In this document: piece after piece, positions 19,689 through 29,737 of the stretch
Layout of the letters: every line of letters begins with the position of its first letter
Position numbering within the stretch: position 1 is the first letter of the stretch
Assembly (NCBI GenBank): GCA_019635795.1
Contig: JAHBYV010000005.1
Coordinates: 62,001-126,000 of the forward strand
Source of the DNA: Rhizobiaceae bacterium
GTDB lineage: Bacteria; Pseudomonadota; Alphaproteobacteria; Rhizobiales; Rhizobiaceae
Direction of reading: 5' to 3'
Length of the DNA: 64,000 nucleotides
Notes under the pieces: generated by a model
The model's input: only the letters and a program-made list of their open reading frames with translations
Told to the model about the DNA's origin: nothing
Databases searched by the model: none
Program-made: the position numbers and the translations under genes

Positions 19689-20570
19689 ATGGCTGAAGCC
19701 CACGCCAAGCATCACGATTATCACATTATTGATCCAAGCCCTTGGCCAGCGCTCGCCTCACTCGGCGCGCTGATTATGGCGCTCGGCGGCGTGATGTGGA
19801 TGCAATATCTGCGCGACGGCAGTTTCCCGATTTTCGGAACGAACCTTGCCAATCCGTGGGTATTCTTCATCGGTCTACTCATCGTCCTATACACCATGTT
19901 TGCCTGGTGGTCGGACACGATCAAGGAAGGCAATGAAGGTCATCACACGCGCGTGGTTTCGCTGCATTTGCGCTATGGCATGATCATGTTCATCGCCTCA
20001 GAGGTGATGTTCTTCGTCGCGTGGTTCTGGGCATTTTTCGACGCCAGCCTTTTCCCCGGCGAGGCTGCGCAGTTTGCGCGTGCCGAGTATACCGGCGGCG
20101 TGTGGCCGCCGAAGGGCATCGAGGTTCTCGATCCCTTCCATCTGCCGCTCTACAACACGGTGATCTTGCTGCTATCCGGCACATCAGTGACCTGGGCCCA
20201 CCATGCCTTGCTTGAAAATGACCGTAAGGGATTGGTTTGGGGGCTGGCGATCACCGTCGCGCTCGGTGTGCTGTTCAGCTTCGTGCAGGTCTATGAGTAC
20301 ATGCACGCCCCATTCGCGTTCAAGGATTCGATCTATGGCGCGACCTTCTTCATGGCGACCGGCTTCCACGGCTTCCACGTGTTCGTTGGCACGATCTTCC
20401 TTATCGTTTGCCTCGTCCGCGCGATGAATGGTGGATTTACGCCAAAGCAGCATTTTGGTTTCGAAGCGGCTGCCTGGTATTGGCACTTCGTTGACGTGGT
20501 CTGGTTGTTCCTTTTCGCGGCAATCTATGTGTGGGCCTCGCACGGTGCTGTGATCGCAGCGGGCCATTAA
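19689..20570 (+). CDS. ctaE: Cytochrome c oxidase subunit III
   Basis: Subunit III (293 residues, seven helices) stabilises the oxidase and its proton uptake. Family features are FASEVMFFVAWFWAFFDASLF early and HFGFEAAAWYWHFVDVVWLFLF at the C-terminus. It starts at the ATG at 19689 after GGGGG, two bases after ctaG ends, so the genes are coupled. Confidence 0.97.
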   Translation: MAEAHAKHHDYHIIDPSPWPALASLGALIMALGGVMWMQYLRDGSFPIFGTNLANPWVFFIGLLIVLYTMFAWWSDTIKEGNEGHHTRVVSLHLRYGMIMFIASEVMFFVAWFWAFFDASLFPGEAAQFARAEYTGGVWPPKGIEVLDPFHLPLYNTVILLLSGTSVTWAHHALLENDRKGLVWGLAITVALGVLFSFVQVYEYMHAPFAFKDSIYGATFFMATGFHGFHVFVGTIFLIVCLVRAMNGGFTPKQHFGFEAAAWYWHFVDVVWLFLFAAIYVWASHGAVIAAGH

Positions 20571-20586
20571 TCGAGATGGGTTGGCA

Positions 20587-20979
20587 ATGACTTCGCATGA
20601 AGACAAGGCACATTGGCCACCCGTTGAACCAATCAGCACAGGCTTGAAAGGCCGATGCCCCCGCTGCGGTGAGGGGCATCTTTTTTCTGGCCTGCTTTCG
20701 GTAAAGCCAAGCTGCAGCGTCTGCGGTTTGGACTATTCCTTCGCCGATGCAGGTGATGGGCCTGCTGTATTCGTAATCCTCATAATAGGCTTTCTGGTGG
20801 TTGGGCTGGCGCTTTGGATGGAAACATCTTTCGGGCCACCTCTATGGGTGCATTTTCTGCTTTGGGTGCCGCTGACGCTGGTTTCTTCGCTCGTTGCGCT
20901 TCGGCTCATAAAGGGTATTTTGATAACTCTTCAATTTTCAAACAAGGCAGCCGAAGGGCAAGTCGACCACAAAAAATGA
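20587..20979 (+). CDS. DUF983 membrane protein with zinc-ribbon-like N-terminus
   Basis: A 130-residue protein with two CxxC pairs (GRCPRCGEGHLF and PSCSVCGLDY) that look like a small zinc ribbon, followed by two membrane helices (about residues 60-80 and 87-107). DUF983 proteins are commonly found in cytochrome oxidase operons of alphaproteobacteria. Their function is not defined. It lies between ctaE and surf1 and overlaps surf1 by 4 bases, so a role in oxidase biogenesis is a reasonable inference. Confidence 0.85.
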   Translation: MTSHEDKAHWPPVEPISTGLKGRCPRCGEGHLFSGLLSVKPSCSVCGLDYSFADAGDGPAVFVILIIGFLVVGLALWMETSFGPPLWVHFLLWVPLTLVSSLVALRLIKGILITLQFSNKAAEGQVDHKK

Positions 20980-21716
20980 CCGTTTCAGCGGCCCGATCCG
21001 GAAAATTGCCTGTCCTGCTATCCGCGGCGGTGGTGCTGGCCGTCCTCATTGGACTTGGCACCTGGCAGGTACAGCGCCTCGTCTGGAAAGAAGCGTTGCT
21101 TGCAAACATTCAGCAGCGCATCAGTTCGCCCCCGCGATCTTTGTCCGAGATTGAGGCCCAACTCGAAACTACCGGAGACGTAGATTATGTTCCGGTCAGG
21201 CTCTCCGGCACGTTTGCGCACGACAGCGAGCGGTTCTTTTTCGCTACATGGGAAGGCAAGACCGGGTTCTACGTTTACACGCCTTTCAGAGTGACAGATG
21301 GCAGGTACGTCTTCGTCAATCGCGGTTTTGTTCCCTATGAAATGAAAGACCCTGGAACGCGTCTGCAAGGGCAGGTATCCGGTCAGGTCCACGTCACCGG
21401 GCTCGCCCGAAACAGGCTTGATGAAAAGCCCGGCAAGTTTGTGCCCGATAATGATGTGGCGAAGAATATATTCTACTGGAAAGACCTGACCGCGATGGAG
21501 GCGAGCGCGAACCTGCCCGCTGAAAGCGAAGTGCTACCCTTTTTCGTGGATGCAGATCAGACCCCAAATCCCGGCGGCTGGCCGCGCGGCGGGGTAACGA
21601 TGGTCGATCTCCCGAATAATCACCTGCAGTATGCGGTAACGTGGTATGGCTTGGCGGCAGCTCTCATCAGCGTCGTTGGTGTCTGGCTGAATCGTCAGCG
21701 CGCCGCGCGCACTTGA
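20976..21716 (+). CDS. SURF1-family oxidase assembly protein
   Basis: SURF1/Shy1 proteins assist insertion of heme a into subunit I. The 246-residue sequence has two membrane helices, one at the N-terminus ([23 protein letters not shown]) and one near the C-terminus ([20 protein letters not shown]), with a periplasmic loop between. The [15 protein letters not shown] segment and [10 protein letters not shown] are family signatures. The ATG at 20976 overlaps the stop of the DUF983 gene. An upstream ATG at 20814 in the other frame of that gene is a spurious extension. Confidence 0.93.
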   Translation: MTVSAARSGKLPVLLSAAVVLAVLIGLGTWQVQRLVWKEALLANIQQRISSPPRSLSEIEAQLETTGDVDYVPVRLSGTFAHDSERFFFATWEGKTGFYVYTPFRVTDGRYVFVNRGFVPYEMKDPGTRLQGQVSGQVHVTGLARNRLDEKPGKFVPDNDVAKNIFYWKDLTAMEASANLPAESEVLPFFVDADQTPNPGGWPRGGVTMVDLPNNHLQYAVTWYGLAAALISVVGVWLNRQRAART

Positions 21717-21736
21717 CAGGCACGGCATATGCCCCC

Positions 21737-22771
21737 ATGTCGCCGAGGAACATGAGCAACGTTGTGCAACAAGATTCAGCCCGAAAGCCCTTGACGATCC
21801 GTTTGTGCGGACCGCGTGGATTCTGCGCGGGCGTTGACCGGGCTATCCAGATCGTTGTTCTGGCGCTCAAGAAATATGGCGCGCCGGTTTATGTGCGTCA
21901 CGAGATTGTTCACAATCGTTATGTGGTCGAAGGGCTTCAGAATCTTGGTGCGGTTTTCATTGAAGAACTCAGTGAGATACCGCCAGAGCATCGCGATGCG
22001 CCTGTGGTGTTTTCGGCGCATGGCGTGCCGAAATCCGTTCCCGCTGATGCGCAATCGCGCAATCTCTTCTATCTGGACGCGACCTGCCCACTGGTTTCCA
22101 AGGTTCACAAACAGGCGCTGCGCCACCAGCGCCTTGGTCGACATGTGCTCCTGATCGGTCATGCAGGCCACCCGGAGGTGATTGGAACGATGGGCCAGTT
22201 GCCCGATGGAGCCGTCACGCTGATTGAGACTGTGGAAGACGTCCAGAATTTCAAGCCGGTCGACCCTGCTGCACTGGGCTTTGTTTCGCAGACCACGCTT
22301 TCCGTTGAAGATACTGCGCATCTGATTGAGGCTCTGGAACAGCGTTTCCCTGACCTCAACGCACCTGCCGCGGAGTCGATCTGCTATGCTACTACCAACA
22401 GGCAGGAAGCAGTGAAGGCGGCAGCCCCCGGAACAGATCTGTTTCTGATCGTCGGTGCTCCCAACTCTTCAAACTCGCGACGACTGGTTGAGGTTGCCGA
22501 GCGAGCCGGTGCCAGCAAGTCGTTGCTGGTTCAGCGCGCGGCAGAAATTCCGTGGGCCGATATTTCCAACATATCCGTGCTTGGCCTTTCTGCGGGAGCC
22601 TCCGCGCCGGAAATCCTCGTTGACGAGATCATAGCCGGTTTCCGAGAGCGTTTTGATGTTCAGCTCGAACTTGCCATTACCGCTGAGGAAACAGAAGATT
22701 TTCCTGTCATGCGGGTGCTGCGGGACGTTGAACTGACAGCGCAGGACATGGCATTCGTAAATGGCGCATAA
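21737..22771 (+). CDS. ispH: 4-hydroxy-3-methylbut-2-enyl diphosphate reductase
   Basis: IspH is the [4Fe-4S] enzyme that makes isopentenyl and dimethylallyl diphosphate, the last step of the pathway begun by Dxs. The three cluster cysteines are in [27 protein letters not shown] and [13 protein letters not shown]. The conserved glutamate/histidine motifs ([30 protein letters not shown]) are present. The start is ambiguous between ATG 21737 and ATG 21752, since neither has an ideal ribosome binding site. The gene continues the oxidase-assembly transcript direction. Confidence 0.96.
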   Translation: MSPRNMSNVVQQDSARKPLTIRLCGPRGFCAGVDRAIQIVVLALKKYGAPVYVRHEIVHNRYVVEGLQNLGAVFIEELSEIPPEHRDAPVVFSAHGVPKSVPADAQSRNLFYLDATCPLVSKVHKQALRHQRLGRHVLLIGHAGHPEVIGTMGQLPDGAVTLIETVEDVQNFKPVDPAALGFVSQTTLSVEDTAHLIEALEQRFPDLNAPAAESICYATTNRQEAVKAAAPGTDLFLIVGAPNSSNSRRLVEVAERAGASKSLLVQRAAEIPWADISNISVLGLSAGASAPEILVDEIIAGFRERFDVQLELAITAEETEDFPVMRVLRDVELTAQDMAFVNGA

Positions 22772-22798
22772 TCCAACCGTTTCCCGGAAAAGCTCCTG

Positions 22799-23764
22799 AT
22801 GGCCGTCTACACCGATATTTCGGAAGTCGAACTTGCGGACTTCATCAAGGATTATGACATTGGTGAGCTGCTCTCATACAAGGGAATAGCCGAAGGTGTC
22901 GAGAACTCGAACTTTCTGGTGCATTCCGCCAGCGGGTCCTACATTCTCACCCTCTATGAAAAGCGCGTTGATCCGAACGATCTGCCTTTCTTTCTCGGGC
23001 TCATGCAACATCTGAGCGACAAGGGCATTCGCTGTCCCTTGCCGGTAAAGCAGAACAACGGCGCGATGATCGGTGAGATTGCGGGGCGTCCTGCTGCACT
23101 GGTCACCTTCCTGGAGGGCATGTGGATGCGCCGCCCTTCCGTTGACCATTGTCGCGAGGTTGGTGCGGCGCTTGCCGCCCTCCACTTGGCGGGTTCGGAT
23201 TTTGCGCTGACGCGACGCAACGCACTGAGCGTCGATGGCTGGCGGCCTCTCTGGAACCGTGCTGCAGAGCGCGCTGACGAGGTGGAACAGGGCCTGCGAA
23301 CCGAAGTCGAAGCGGACCTTGAAAGGCTTGAGGCGGGGTGGCCGGCCGATCTGCCAATCGGCGTCATTCACGCAGACCTTTTCCCGGATAATGTGTTCTT
23401 CCTCGGCAAGCGTCTTTCGGGATTGATTGATTTCTACTTTGCTTGCACCGACACCCTTGCCTACGACGTGGCGGTTTGCCTCAATGCCTGGTGCTTTGAG
23501 AAAGACAATTCGTTCAACCTCACCAAGTCGATGGCATTGCTGAATGCCTACACGGCGGTTCGCCCGCTATCTCCTGCCGAGTGTGATGCGCTGCCTATGC
23601 TGGCGCATGGTGCGGCGCTTCGCTTCATGCTCACGCGCCTTTTTGACTGGCTGAACACGCCTGAGGGCAGCCTGGTGGTGAAGAAGGACCCGCTTGAATA
23701 TTTGCGCAAGATGCGCTTCCACCGGTCGATCAAATCCGCCGCCGAATATGGACTGAAACTTTGA
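22799..23764 (+). CDS. thrB: Homoserine kinase, aminoglycoside-phosphotransferase fold
   Basis: Phosphorylates homoserine for threonine synthesis. This 321-residue version belongs to the APH/choline-kinase fold (ThrB2 type) and not to the GHMP kinases. The catalytic loop [14 protein letters not shown] and the metal-binding [18 protein letters not shown] are clear. The N-terminal lobe has [11 protein letters not shown]. Its product is the substrate of ThrC, encoded at 31-32 kb. It overlaps rnhA by 4 bases. Confidence 0.95.
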   Translation: MAVYTDISEVELADFIKDYDIGELLSYKGIAEGVENSNFLVHSASGSYILTLYEKRVDPNDLPFFLGLMQHLSDKGIRCPLPVKQNNGAMIGEIAGRPAALVTFLEGMWMRRPSVDHCREVGAALAALHLAGSDFALTRRNALSVDGWRPLWNRAAERADEVEQGLRTEVEADLERLEAGWPADLPIGVIHADLFPDNVFFLGKRLSGLIDFYFACTDTLAYDVAVCLNAWCFEKDNSFNLTKSMALLNAYTAVRPLSPAECDALPMLAHGAALRFMLTRLFDWLNTPEGSLVVKKDPLEYLRKMRFHRSIKSAAEYGLKL

Positions 23765-24204
23765 AGCACGTCGAAATTTTTACCGATGGTGCCTGTTCGG
23801 GCAATCCGGGACCCGGAGGCTGGGGCGCGATCCTGCGATTCAACGGCACGGTCAAGGAAATGAACGGCGGCGAGGCAGACACGACTAACAACCGCATGGA
23901 GTTGATGGCTGCAATTTCCGCGCTGACCGCTTTGAAGGAGCCGTGTTCGGTGGACCTGCATACGGATAGCGAATATGTGCGGAATGGAATTTCAAGCTGG
24001 ATCGAAGGCTGGAAGCGCAACGGCTGGAAAACGGCAGCGAAGAAGCCCGTCAAGAACGCCGAGCTTTGGCAGGCGCTGGATGAAGCCCGCAAACGCCATC
24101 AAGTGACGTGGCATTGGGTCAAAGGCCATGCGGGCCATCCTGAAAACGAGCGAGCTGATGAACTCGCTCGTGAAGGCATGGCCCCCTTCAAGAACAGGCG
24201 CTAG
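23761..24204 (+). CDS. rnhA: Ribonuclease HI
   Basis: Degrades the RNA strand of RNA-DNA hybrids. The 147-residue protein has the four carboxylates expected for RNase HI: the first in [17 protein letters not shown], the glutamate in [10 protein letters not shown], the aspartate in DLHTDSEYV and the last in [21 protein letters not shown] is the histidine loop. Translation starts at a TTG that overlaps the thrB stop (TTGA). Its TAG stop shares the palindrome CTAG with the stop of the convergent peroxiredoxin gene. Confidence 0.97.
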   Translation: MKHVEIFTDGACSGNPGPGGWGAILRFNGTVKEMNGGEADTTNNRMELMAAISALTALKEPCSVDLHTDSEYVRNGISSWIEGWKRNGWKTAAKKPVKNAELWQALDEARKRHQVTWHWVKGHAGHPENERADELAREGMAPFKNRR

Positions 24205-24689
24205 GCGAGCTGTTCAAGGATTTTCGCTGCGCCTGACTGCACGGCCTGGCCGGGCGAATCCTCAATGTTCAACGACTTTACCGCGCCATCTTCGACGATC
24301 ATCGAAAAACGCTTGAAGCGTTGACCGAGGCCACCTGCGCTCAGGTCGAGATCAAGACCGGTGGCCTTTGCAAAGTCAGCGTTGCCGTCAGCGATAAAGA
24401 GAATCTTGCCTTCACCGCAGGTAAAATTCGCCCACGCTCTCATCACGTGATGGTCGTTCGCGGCAATCACCGCGATCTGGTCAACGCCACGTGCAAGAAT
24501 GGCGTCCCGGTTTTCCAGATAGCCCGGCAGGTGGTTGTTGCTGCACGTCGGGGTGAACGCCCCCGGCACACCGAACAGAACAACCTTCTTGCCGCCGAAA
24601 ATTTCGGCTGTGGTCATGTCTTTTGCACCGTCTTCGGTGACGACCTTCAAAGTGGCTTGGGGGAGCTTGTCGCCGGCAGCAATTGTCAT
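24201..24689 (-). CDS. Peroxiredoxin, PRX5/redoxin type
   Basis: A thiol peroxidase of 162 residues that reduces H2O2 or organic peroxides. The peroxidatic cysteine is C49 in [16 protein letters not shown], the PRX5-type active-site signature. A second cysteine in NFTCGEGK could act as resolving or glutathionylated residue. [17 protein letters not shown] is the typical C-terminal strand. It is followed on the plus side by the orphan DsbD-alpha gene on the same strand, 57 bases upstream in transcription. Confidence 0.93.
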   Translation of the reverse strand: MTIAAGDKLPQATLKVVTEDGAKDMTTAEIFGGKKVVLFGVPGAFTPTCSNNHLPGYLENRDAILARGVDQIAVIAANDHHVMRAWANFTCGEGKILFIADGNADFAKATGLDLDLSAGGLGQRFKRFSMIVEDGAVKSLNIEDSPGQAVQSGAAKILEQLA

Positions 24690-24746
24690 GGATTTCCTCG
24701 CAGGGTTGAATGGTGTCGGGATTGGTACAGGCTCGGCTGGCGAAAC

Positions 24747-25526
24747 TCAATGCACCGGGAGAAAACCACTAGCCGATTGCTGGGGCGTTTTCAGCGTGTA
24801 GAAAACCTTTGACGGTTCGCTGCCGGGTTTCTGGAAGCGGTTTACTTTGGCGCGGAACATTTGTTTGCCGCTGTCCGTCACAAACTGAGGTTTGGCAAAA
24901 GCGATGGCGTTGCCGCCTGAAAGGAAGAGCTCCGCTTCGGTTCCCGCTACGCCGCTTGCCTCAAAAACCGCATTCCCCTCTTCAATGCGTATGAACTGGA
25001 TGCCGAATTCAGATGTCGCGGCCTCCGGAAGTTTCATTTGCGCTGCGGTGAGCGCCAGCGCATCGCGCGCATTGTCCGGATCTGAGGCGGGGTCCACGGC
25101 CAGATTGGCACTCAGCGGAATGCATATGGACTTGCACAACCCCAGAAAGGCAATCGCCTCCACAGGCCTTGTACGGGCCTGTTCGTCAAGTCTCAGCGTA
25201 ACCGGCAGAGCAACGCTCTTGTCATAGCCGGCCCAGTCATACGTTCCGTCATGGTGCCATTCTGGCGGGGGAAACGATAGTTCTGCGGTGCCGCCATGCG
25301 CAAGCTCAAGCGTTGGAGGAACCCCTGCATCTCCCGGCTCAAGCCAATAGGTTTTCCAGCCCGGATCAAGCTGTATGTCGAGAAAGCCATGCAGCACACC
25401 ATCTGCGTCGGGCAATCCGGCGGTCACAAGCCGTACGCGCCCGCCTTCCGTTTCGTGCCACTCGCTTGATGCAGCAAGCGCGGCACCGGAAAAGACAAGA
25501 GCAAAAACTAGCGCGATGAGTCTCAT
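24747..25526 (-). CDS. Exported DsbD N-terminal-domain (DsbD-alpha) protein
   Basis: A secreted protein of about 259 residues with signal peptide MRLIALVFALVFSGAALA. The mature part resembles the immunoglobulin-like N-terminal domain of DsbD/ScsB: GFLDIQLDPGWKTYWLEPGDAG and WAGYDKSVALPV, then a cysteine pair FLGLCKSICIPL (C-x3-C). The membrane and thioredoxin domains of a full DsbD are absent, so it must take electrons from a separate carrier such as CcdA, or bind metal or thiols in the periplasm. The start is uncertain, since in-frame ATGs at 25580 and 25586 and an AAGGAG further upstream allow a longer N-terminus. Confidence 0.75.
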   Translation of the reverse strand: MRLIALVFALVFSGAALAASSEWHETEGGRVRLVTAGLPDADGVLHGFLDIQLDPGWKTYWLEPGDAGVPPTLELAHGGTAELSFPPPEWHHDGTYDWAGYDKSVALPVTLRLDEQARTRPVEAIAFLGLCKSICIPLSANLAVDPASDPDNARDALALTAAQMKLPEAATSEFGIQFIRIEEGNAVFEASGVAGTEAELFLSGGNAIAFAKPQFVTDSGKQMFRAKVNRFQKPGSEPSKVFYTLKTPQQSASGFLPVH

Positions 25527-25640
25527 TCTCCCGATTTGGCCGATCAGGTCAGCGCCCGCAACCGTCACACGTTCTGGCATGGTCATTTTTGCGTGACACG
25601 CTCCTTTCATCCCGCACACAAAAGCGCTATCTTTTAAATT

Positions 25641-26249
25641 ATGGACCTCTTACGAAAGAAACGGCTCACGCGCCGCCCCGGTTTTCTGGAAGATCAGTTC
25701 CTCATTGCCATGCCTGGCATGAAGGATGATCGCTTCGCGCGTTCGGTTATTTACGTGTGCGCGCACAGCGAAGAGGGCGCGATGGGCCTGATTGTCAATC
25801 AGGTGCAGCAGATGATGTTCCCTGATCTTCTGGTTCAGCTTGGCTTGCTGAAAGATGAGGAAGCCATTCGCCTGCCGCCTTCCGCACGGGATTTTGTTAT
25901 TCGCAATGGTGGCCCGGTGGATCGCAGTCGCGGATTCGTTCTGCACTCCGACGATTTCGTGGTGGAGTCCTCGCTTCCGATCTCTGAACGCATCTGCCTC
26001 ACCGCAACGGTGGACATACTGCGCGCGATTTCTACGGGCAGGGGGCCGCGTCGCGCGCTGATGGCGCTTGGCTATTCCAGTTGGGCACCGGGTCAGCTTG
26101 AAACTGAGATTGCCGAAAATTCGTGGCTGACATGCCCCGCAGATAGCGAGATGCTGTTCAGCACCGACATTGAGCGCAAGTACGACCGGCTGATGGCCTC
26201 CATCGGCATTGATCCCAATCGCCTGAGCAGCGTTGCAGGTCACGCCTGA
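25641..26249 (+). CDS. YqgE/AlgH family protein (UPF0301)
   Basis: A 202-residue cytosolic protein of the conserved YqgE/AlgH family. Diagnostic stretches are [20 protein letters not shown] near the N-terminus, GAMGLIVNQ, and [13 protein letters not shown]. AlgH in Pseudomonas was linked to alginate regulation, but a molecular function is not agreed. The gene diverges from the DsbD-alpha gene, and its 3' end overlaps the convergent GGDEF/EAL gene by 10 bases. Confidence 0.92.
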   Translation: MDLLRKKRLTRRPGFLEDQFLIAMPGMKDDRFARSVIYVCAHSEEGAMGLIVNQVQQMMFPDLLVQLGLLKDEEAIRLPPSARDFVIRNGGPVDRSRGFVLHSDDFVVESSLPISERICLTATVDILRAISTGRGPRRALMALGYSSWAPGQLETEIAENSWLTCPADSEMLFSTDIERKYDRLMASIGIDPNRLSSVAGHA

Positions 26250-29128
26250 GCCGTTGTTGCGGCATATTGTTCCTTTAGAATTTTCAATGCGGCTTCCGGC
26301 TTCATTGGCGCTCCGGTGAGGAAGCTTTGAACGTATTCGCAACCCATCTGGCGCAATTGCAGAGCATCGCTTTCGTCTGAAACGCCTTCCGCAACAACAG
26401 ACATGCCAAGCTCATGCGCCATGTTGATCATGGATTTGAGCAGCACAGAGCGCTTCGGTGCGTTGTCATCCACAAAGCTCTTGTCGATCTTGATTGTGTC
26501 GAACGGGAAGCGGGTAAGATATGACAGCGAGGAATATCCTGTTCCGAAATCATCAAGCGAAAGCCCGATCCCAAGCTGCTTCAGCTTGTTGAGTACGTGC
26601 GCGCTCTGTTCCGGGTTGTCCATAACAAGCGATTCTGTGAGTTCCAGGCGGAAGCACCTCGGCTTGATATTGGCGCGTGACACGACGGATCGCACATCGC
26701 TGACCAGATCGCGGCGCAAGAGCTGGCGGCTGGAAAGGTTGACTGACATGGAAAGCGGCACATCGCCAAGCTGAGACTGCCATTCTGCCAGATCGTCGGC
26801 GGCCTTTTGCATCGCGAACAGGCCAAGCTGAACGATAAGTCCGCAGCTTTCGGCCACCGGCACGAAATCGGAAGGCGGTATCATGCCGCGGCGCGGGTGA
26901 TCCCAACGAAGCAGCGCTTCAAAGCCGGCGATGCTGCGATCTTCCAGCCGCACAATTGGCTGATAGGCGAGGGTGAATTCACGGCGCTCAATCGCGCGGC
27001 GCATGTCGGATTCAATCTGCAAACGATCTGTGCCCACAGCGCGGAAGGCCGGACGAAATGGCTCAATGCGGTCGCCGCCAAAGCGCTTGGCCTGATACAT
27101 GGCAAGCTCCGCGTCCTTCACCATGTCCTCGGCGCTGGTGTGGTTATCATTCCACGTAATCAGACCGATGGAAGCGGTGAGCACGATTTCACGTTTCGCG
27201 AAGGAAATAGGAGCTTGAATCGCGCGTTTGATTGCTTCTGCAACGCTTGCAATCCGCGTCGGGTCTTCCTCTGACAAGAGCATGAGCGCGAACTGGTCGC
27301 CGGTGAAACGCGATAGCGAATCTTTCGGCTTCAGCAGCCGATGGAGACGCCGCGCGACCGTCAGAAGGATCGTATCACCTGCCGAGATGCCCAACCCTTC
27401 GTTGACCTTCTTGAAGCGGTCAATGTCGATAAGGAACACAGTAGGCCGGATTTTTTCGTCCGTCTTGGCAATGGAAATAATGGCTTCCAGACGGTTCATG
27501 AACAATTCGCGGTTTGAAAGCCCGGTGAGATTGTCATGCACGGCATCGTGCAGCAGCCGTTCCTCCGATTTTTTCTGGTCAGTAATATCGACCATGGTGC
27601 CGACGCAGCGCAGCACCTCGCCATCTGTGCCAACGAGGGGACGAGCACGCAAGGCAAACCAGTGGTAATGCCCATCAGCGCCGCGCAGCCGGAAATCGTG
27701 TGAAATGCGCCCGCGCCTATGCTCCAGAATAACGTCGAGCAGCGTGCGGAACGTATCGCGGTCGTCTGAGTGCAGAATGGGAAGCCAGGTGCGGGCCGCA
27801 CCGCTCAGGCTGCCCGGTTCAAGCCCAAGCTGGATTGCAACATCTGGCCTGGTGGTGACCCTGTCACGCATGACATCCCAATCCCAGACGGTATCGCCCG
27901 ACGCAGCCAATGCGAGCGCCCGGCGCTCCATATCGCTGAAAAGTCCCTGATTGAGCGCACCGCCGGAAAAAGCATGCTGCATGACCGTAAAGCCGACCAG
28001 CAGGACCACGAGAATGAGGCCGCCACCCAGCGCGGGCTGTATAATATCGTTGTCCAGCCTGCCTGTAATCGTCATCCAGAAGGCCGCAATCCATAGCAGC
28101 AGCATCACCCAGCTTGGCACCAGCATGATCGCGCGGTCATATCCCCTTATCCCAAGGAAAACGATCAGGACGGCGCCCAGAACAGCGGTGACAGCAAAGG
28201 AGATGCGGGCAAGGCCCGATGCTATTGCGGGGTTATAGATCGCCAGCGCGGCAATGGCGCCCAACACGAGCACCCACGCCAACGCGCCATAGCTGAAATG
28301 TCCGTGCCACCTGTTGAGGTTGAGATAGGCAAAGAGAAACACCACCAACGTCGCGGCAAGCGCGACTTCCGTACCGGCGCGCCAGATCTGCTCATTACCG
28401 GGGGTTATGGCGATAACCTTGCTGAGGAAACCGAAATCGACGCAGATATAGGCCAGAACTGCCCATGCCAGCGCAGCGGTCGCGGGAAACATTGACGTTC
28501 CCTTGACCACGAACAATATGGTCAAAAACAGCGCCATCAGGCCGGCAATGCCGATCACAATGCCCCTGAACAAGGTGTAGGCGTTCACCGTGTCCTTGTA
28601 GGTGTCGGGGTTCCAGAGATAGACCTGCGGCAGGCTGGTTGACGTCATTTCTGCGACGAAGGTAACGACAGCCCCCGGATCAAGCGTAATGCTGAATACA
28701 TCCGCGTCGGGGCTTTGCTGCCGGTCGAGTGCAAAGCCTTCGCTGGGTGTGATTGCCGCAATGCGCGAGGACCCCAGATCCGGCCAGAACAGACCGGATC
28801 CGGCCAGACGGAAATGGGGGACCACGATCAAGCGGTCGATCTGCTGGTCAGTCGTGTTGGCAAGGGCAAACACCGCCCAGTTGGATGACTTTCCAGGCTC
28901 TTTCGACTCGACTTGAATACGACGAACGATCCCGTCCTGCGTCGGTGCTGTCGAAACCTGAAAATTTTCGCCCTGATTGAGCGAAACTTCAACAGCGCGC
29001 GTCAGATCAAGCGCGTTATCGTCGCGCGTGATCTTGATAGCTTCAACGGCAAAGGCGGAAGGTGCTGCAAAAACCAGCAGCGCCAAGCCTAGCAGGATTG
29101 CCGCAAACGCGGCTGTGAAACGTCTCAA
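26240..29128 (-). CDS. Membrane-anchored sensor with PAS, degenerate GGDEF and EAL domains (c-di-GMP phosphodiesterase)
   Basis: A 962-residue signalling protein. Layout: signal peptide 1-27; periplasmic beta domain about 30-175 (7TMR-DISM-like); about seven membrane helices 184-385; PAS domain about 400-520; GGDEF domain 525-690; EAL domain 700-955. The GGDEF signature reads TGDQF (609-613), so cyclase activity is doubtful. The EAL motif (E737-[12 protein letters not shown]), [18 protein letters not shown] (859-867), IKIDKSFV and VVAEGV are intact, so the expected activity is hydrolysis of c-di-GMP. It is the last gene of a minus-strand cluster with thrC, an M16 protease and a GNAT (gap to GNAT 12 bases). 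Confidence 0.92.
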   Translation of the reverse strand: MRRFTAAFAAILLGLALLVFAAPSAFAVEAIKITRDDNALDLTRAVEVSLNQGENFQVSTAPTQDGIVRRIQVESKEPGKSSNWAVFALANTTDQQIDRLIVVPHFRLAGSGLFWPDLGSSRIAAITPSEGFALDRQQSPDADVFSITLDPGAVVTFVAEMTSTSLPQVYLWNPDTYKDTVNAYTLFRGIVIGIAGLMALFLTILFVVKGTSMFPATAALAWAVLAYICVDFGFLSKVIAITPGNEQIWRAGTEVALAATLVVFLFAYLNLNRWHGHFSYGALAWVLVLGAIAALAIYNPAIASGLARISFAVTAVLGAVLIVFLGIRGYDRAIMLVPSWVMLLLWIAAFWMTITGRLDNDIIQPALGGGLILVVLLVGFTVMQHAFSGGALNQGLFSDMERRALALAASGDTVWDWDVMRDRVTTRPDVAIQLGLEPGSLSGAARTWLPILHSDDRDTFRTLLDVILEHRRGRISHDFRLRGADGHYHWFALRARPLVGTDGEVLRCVGTMVDITDQKKSEERLLHDAVHDNLTGLSNRELFMNRLEAIISIAKTDEKIRPTVFLIDIDRFKKVNEGLGISAGDTILLTVARRLHRLLKPKDSLSRFTGDQFALMLLSEEDPTRIASVAEAIKRAIQAPISFAKREIVLTASIGLITWNDNHTSAEDMVKDAELAMYQAKRFGGDRIEPFRPAFRAVGTDRLQIESDMRRAIERREFTLAYQPIVRLEDRSIAGFEALLRWDHPRRGMIPPSDFVPVAESCGLIVQLGLFAMQKAADDLAEWQSQLGDVPLSMSVNLSSRQLLRRDLVSDVRSVVSRANIKPRCFRLELTESLVMDNPEQSAHVLNKLKQLGIGLSLDDFGTGYSSLSYLTRFPFDTIKIDKSFVDDNAPKRSVLLKSMINMAHELGMSVVAEGVSDESDALQLRQMGCEYVQSFLTGAPMKPEAALKILKEQYAATTAQA

Positions 29129-29140
29129 CAGGTCATGCCC

Positions 29141-29731
29141 TTATATTCTCGCAGGGATCAGGTCGCTTTCGACAATGGCGTAAAGGCAATGATCCTGCCA
29201 AACTCCGTTTATCTTCAGATAGGACCGCGCCAATCCCTCGCGCTGAAATCCGGCTTTTTCAAGCACGCGCACAGAGGGCGCATTGGTAGGGATGCAGGCA
29301 GCTTCTACGCGATGCAGCCGCAATCCGTCAAAGGCATGATTTACGACCAGTCGCACAGCTTCCTGCATATACCCCTGTCCCGCATAGCGTGCCCCAATCC
29401 AATAGCCGAGACTTGCAGTCTGCGCCACGCCCCGCCGGATAGTGCTCAGGGTTATCCCGCCATAAAGCGTTTCGCCGCTGGCATCGAATATGAAAAGCGG
29501 CAGCCCTGTGCCTTGCGTGATATCTTCACGATAGCGGCCGATGCGCAGCCGCCATGGGCCGTATTCCAGTTCATCGGGAGCCCACGCAGGCTCCCAGGGC
29601 TCCAGCGTTGGGCGGCTCTCGCCGCGCAATCTGGACCACTGCCTGTAATCGCTCATGACAGGGGCGCGAAGTTTTACGCGCTTCCCTTGCAGGATTGGAG
29701 AATCACGTCTGAGAAAAGGCAGCGCCAGCAC
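29141..29731 (-). CDS. GNAT family N-acetyltransferase, RimJ/RimL type
   Basis: A 196-residue acetyltransferase. The acetyl-CoA site is in YWIGARYAGQGYMQEAVR, followed by HRVEAACIPTNAPSVRVLEKAGFQREG, which is typical of the RimJ/RimL group that acetylates N-termini of ribosomal proteins or small molecules. The substrate is unknown. It sits 6 bases after the M16 protease stop and 12 bases before the GGDEF/EAL gene. Confidence 0.88.
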   Translation of the reverse strand: MLALPFLRRDSPILQGKRVKLRAPVMSDYRQWSRLRGESRPTLEPWEPAWAPDELEYGPWRLRIGRYREDITQGTGLPLFIFDASGETLYGGITLSTIRRGVAQTASLGYWIGARYAGQGYMQEAVRLVVNHAFDGLRLHRVEAACIPTNAPSVRVLEKAGFQREGLARSYLKINGVWQDHCLYAIVESDLIPARI

Positions 29732-29737
29732 GGCGGC

